From an uncultured Alphaproteobacteria bacterium (lineage in GTDB: Bacteria > Pseudomonadota > Alphaproteobacteria > UBA3830): a stretch of 6,060 nt of DNA. The notes under the pieces are model-generated. The model had not been told where the DNA came from, did not search any database, and worked only from the letters and a program-made list of their open reading frames with translations. Location: positions 1-6,060 of the forward strand of contig CAJOEB010000055.1 in NCBI GenBank assembly GCA_905233775.1, in the 5' to 3' direction. The translations under genes and the position numbers were made by a program. Positions within the stretch are counted from its first letter, which is position 1. Each line of letters begins with the position of its first letter. This document shows, in pieces, positions 4,940 through 6,060 of the stretch.

Positions 4940-5968
4940 ATGATCAATCTTATACTAATAGCTACTTTTTGTTGTGTGAACATTAATACCTTTGCTTCCG
5001 CACCATCCGATAGTATAGAGAAGCCTCTACCAAAACATTATAGCGCATCTATGAGCACCAGACTTCAAACTACTGAACCTGAACATTCTGAATATAAAGA
5101 GAAGCTACAAAGCTTACAAGCAGAAGTTTCAGGACTGCGTGAACAACTGAATGCTCGTGATAGATTAATGCAAAGAAAGCAGAAAGAATTAGAATATTGG
5201 CAAGGAGTTGGTTTTTCAGCTATGCGAGATTTAGAACAGCAGAAATCAGAACAACAGAAGAAAGGAAAAAAATTAAACAAAGATAAAGATTTAGAAATCT
5301 CATGCGATGAAGAAGAATCAAGAAGTGATTCGTTGAGTACGCGAGAAGAATTAAGCGAAGATTTAAAGGGGAAAGAAGAAGATTCAGCAATAGTTAGGTC
5401 AAATCGTGTAACTAATAGTAGTACTGCTACTACCAGTACAAACAGTTTCATCGAAAAGCCTGGTTCTGATCAGCAAAAGGAACCAAAAAAACAAGTGAGG
5501 AGAAATCAGTTAAGAGAAGCTTTGGGAGGAGAAACACTTGGATTTCCAGATTCATTTGGGTTTTCTCAAAAATCTCAAGTTAAAGAGACTCCAGCTGAAT
5601 ATACTGAAAAAAAGAAGCTTGAACGATCATTAGAAGAAGCAAAAGCAACTCAAAATGCTGCAGCAGTCTTTGAATTTGAAAAAGCTTTAGATATGTTAGA
5701 ACTGAATGCAAAACTTAAAAAGTTAAGATCTAAATCAGGAACACAACAAAAAGTAAAATCAGAAGAAGAAAAGGATAGGTTAAAAACTGAAAAAGAAATA
5801 TGGTTTTATATTAGATCTAAAAGATATGAAGGAAAAGCAAAAGAAGCGATGACAACTTCAAAGGAGGTTATTGGAATGAAAGAACTTGAGAAAGAGATAA
5901 ATGAGCTCGAGAAAGAATTAGAAGAATTAGAACTGAAAGAAGAGTTTGAAGAATACTTTAAGCTCTAG
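4940..5968 (+). CDS. Secreted Glu/Lys-rich coiled-coil protein, unknown function
   Basis: I do not recognise this 342-residue protein. Residues 1-21 form a signal peptide (MINLILIATFCC...ASA, cleavage likely before PSD), unusual in lacking any basic residue near the N-terminus. Residues about 50-105 form a probable coiled coil (heptad-like EYKEKLQSLQAEVSGLREQL). Residues about 108-190 are charged and Ser/Thr-rich, including an acidic DEEES patch (123-127) and SSTATTSTNS (160-169), and are probably disordered. Residues about 222-265 and 313-338 are again helical or coiled coil, the last nearly pure Glu/Leu/Lys. It has its own promoter and ribosome binding site. Its position behind the secretin-pilin cluster and its architecture would fit an exported structural or host-interaction protein, but this is inference. 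The A- and G-rich composition makes similarity hits prone to low-complexity artefacts. The +1 frame stays open for about 20 codons past the TAG. Confidence 0.8.
   Translation: MINLILIATFCCVNINTFASAPSDSIEKPLPKHYSASMSTRLQTTEPEHSEYKEKLQSLQAEVSGLREQLNARDRLMQRKQKELEYWQGVGFSAMRDLEQQKSEQQKKGKKLNKDKDLEISCDEEESRSDSLSTREELSEDLKGKEEDSAIVRSNRVTNSSTATTSTNSFIEKPGSDQQKEPKKQVRRNQLREALGGETLGFPDSFGFSQKSQVKETPAEYTEKKKLERSLEEAKATQNAAAVFEFEKALDMLELNAKLKKLRSKSGTQQKVKSEEEKDRLKTEKEIWFYIRSKRYEGKAKEAMTTSKEVIGMKELEKEINELEKELEELELKEEFEEYFKL
5861..5867 (+). promoter_or_regulatory. Perfect internal Shine-Dalgarno sequence
   Basis: AAGGAGG lies 8 nt before an in-frame ATG at 5876 (Met313 of the coiled-coil protein). Translation starting there would yield a 30-residue Glu/Lys/Leu helix. 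The codons encode Lys-Glu-Val, so the motif may be only a by-product of the purine-rich composition. Confidence 0.3.
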
Positions 5969-6060
5969 AGCAGTTGCAGAAAAAGACTTTGAAGACAAGA
6001 CTATTATGATCTATGGAGAATTATAGCATCAATAATACAATTGTAGAATTTGATAATAAT
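5969..6060 (+). other. Downstream flank with no assigned feature
   Basis: I find no gene start, terminator or repeat here. A short open stretch in the +1 frame (to a TAG at about 6024-6026) could be a displaced C-terminus of the preceding gene, but it is too short to judge. Confidence 0.4.

Noticed and set aside
5065..5451. 128-codon minus-strand frame opposite the coiled-coil gene
   Set aside because: It is Ser/Phe/Cys-rich, as expected from the complement of purine-rich Glu/Lys/Ser codons, and has no independent start signals.
1..6060. tRNA, rRNA, CRISPR arrays, intact transposase genes and toxin-antitoxin pairs
   Set aside because: I looked for cloverleaf-like arms, spaced direct repeats, transposase motifs and paired small genes, and found none that I could support.

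Overview
The window is AT-rich (roughly two thirds or more A+T by eye) and moderately gene-dense. It carries a lipoprotein secretin of the MshL/PilQ/GspD type, two type IV prepilin-like proteins, and two secreted proteins I do not recognise. The composition, the prepilin motif F..KY.A.PGDF and the two orphan secreted proteins would fit a host-associated alphaproteobacterium (Holosporales- or Rickettsiales-like). This is an inference; no marker gene here settles the taxonomy.

Layout. Positions 1-276 are non-coding and very AT-rich, with an imperfect hairpin at 9-58. On the minus strand, 277-1198 is one gene for a signal-peptide protein whose reading frame is broken near 470-490. The 5' part is an open frame of 242 codons (470-1198), and at least 67 more codons of protein-like sequence continue in the +1 frame to a stop at 277. 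The break has an arrangement resembling the prfB recoding site (SD-like AAGGGA, 3-nt spacer, CTC TGA), so programmed +1 frameshifting is possible beside the simpler explanations of mutation or sequencing error. The divergent intergenic region 1199-1545 holds a candidate promoter on each strand. Between them is an 87-bp element with 17-bp terminal inverted repeats flanked by TA, which looks like a MITE.

On the plus strand, 1546-4674 is a compact cluster: secretin (1546-3225), prepilin 1 (3233-3880, 7 bp downstream) and a minor-pilin-like protein (3952-4674, TTG start with a good ribosome binding site). The secretin would form the outer-membrane channel and the two prepilins would be processed and assembled by machinery not present here. 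No ATPase, inner-membrane platform, prepilin peptidase or pilotin gene lies in the window, so the system must be completed from elsewhere or is a remnant.

After a 265-bp gap with its own promoter and ribosome binding site, 4940-5968 encodes a 342-residue secreted, Glu/Lys-rich, coiled-coil protein of unknown function. The last 92 bp contain nothing I can assign.

The most interesting items are the frameshifted secreted gene with a prfB-like site and tandem 33-35-residue repeats, the MITE-like element between divergent promoters, and the minimal secretin plus two-pilin cluster beside orphan secreted proteins.
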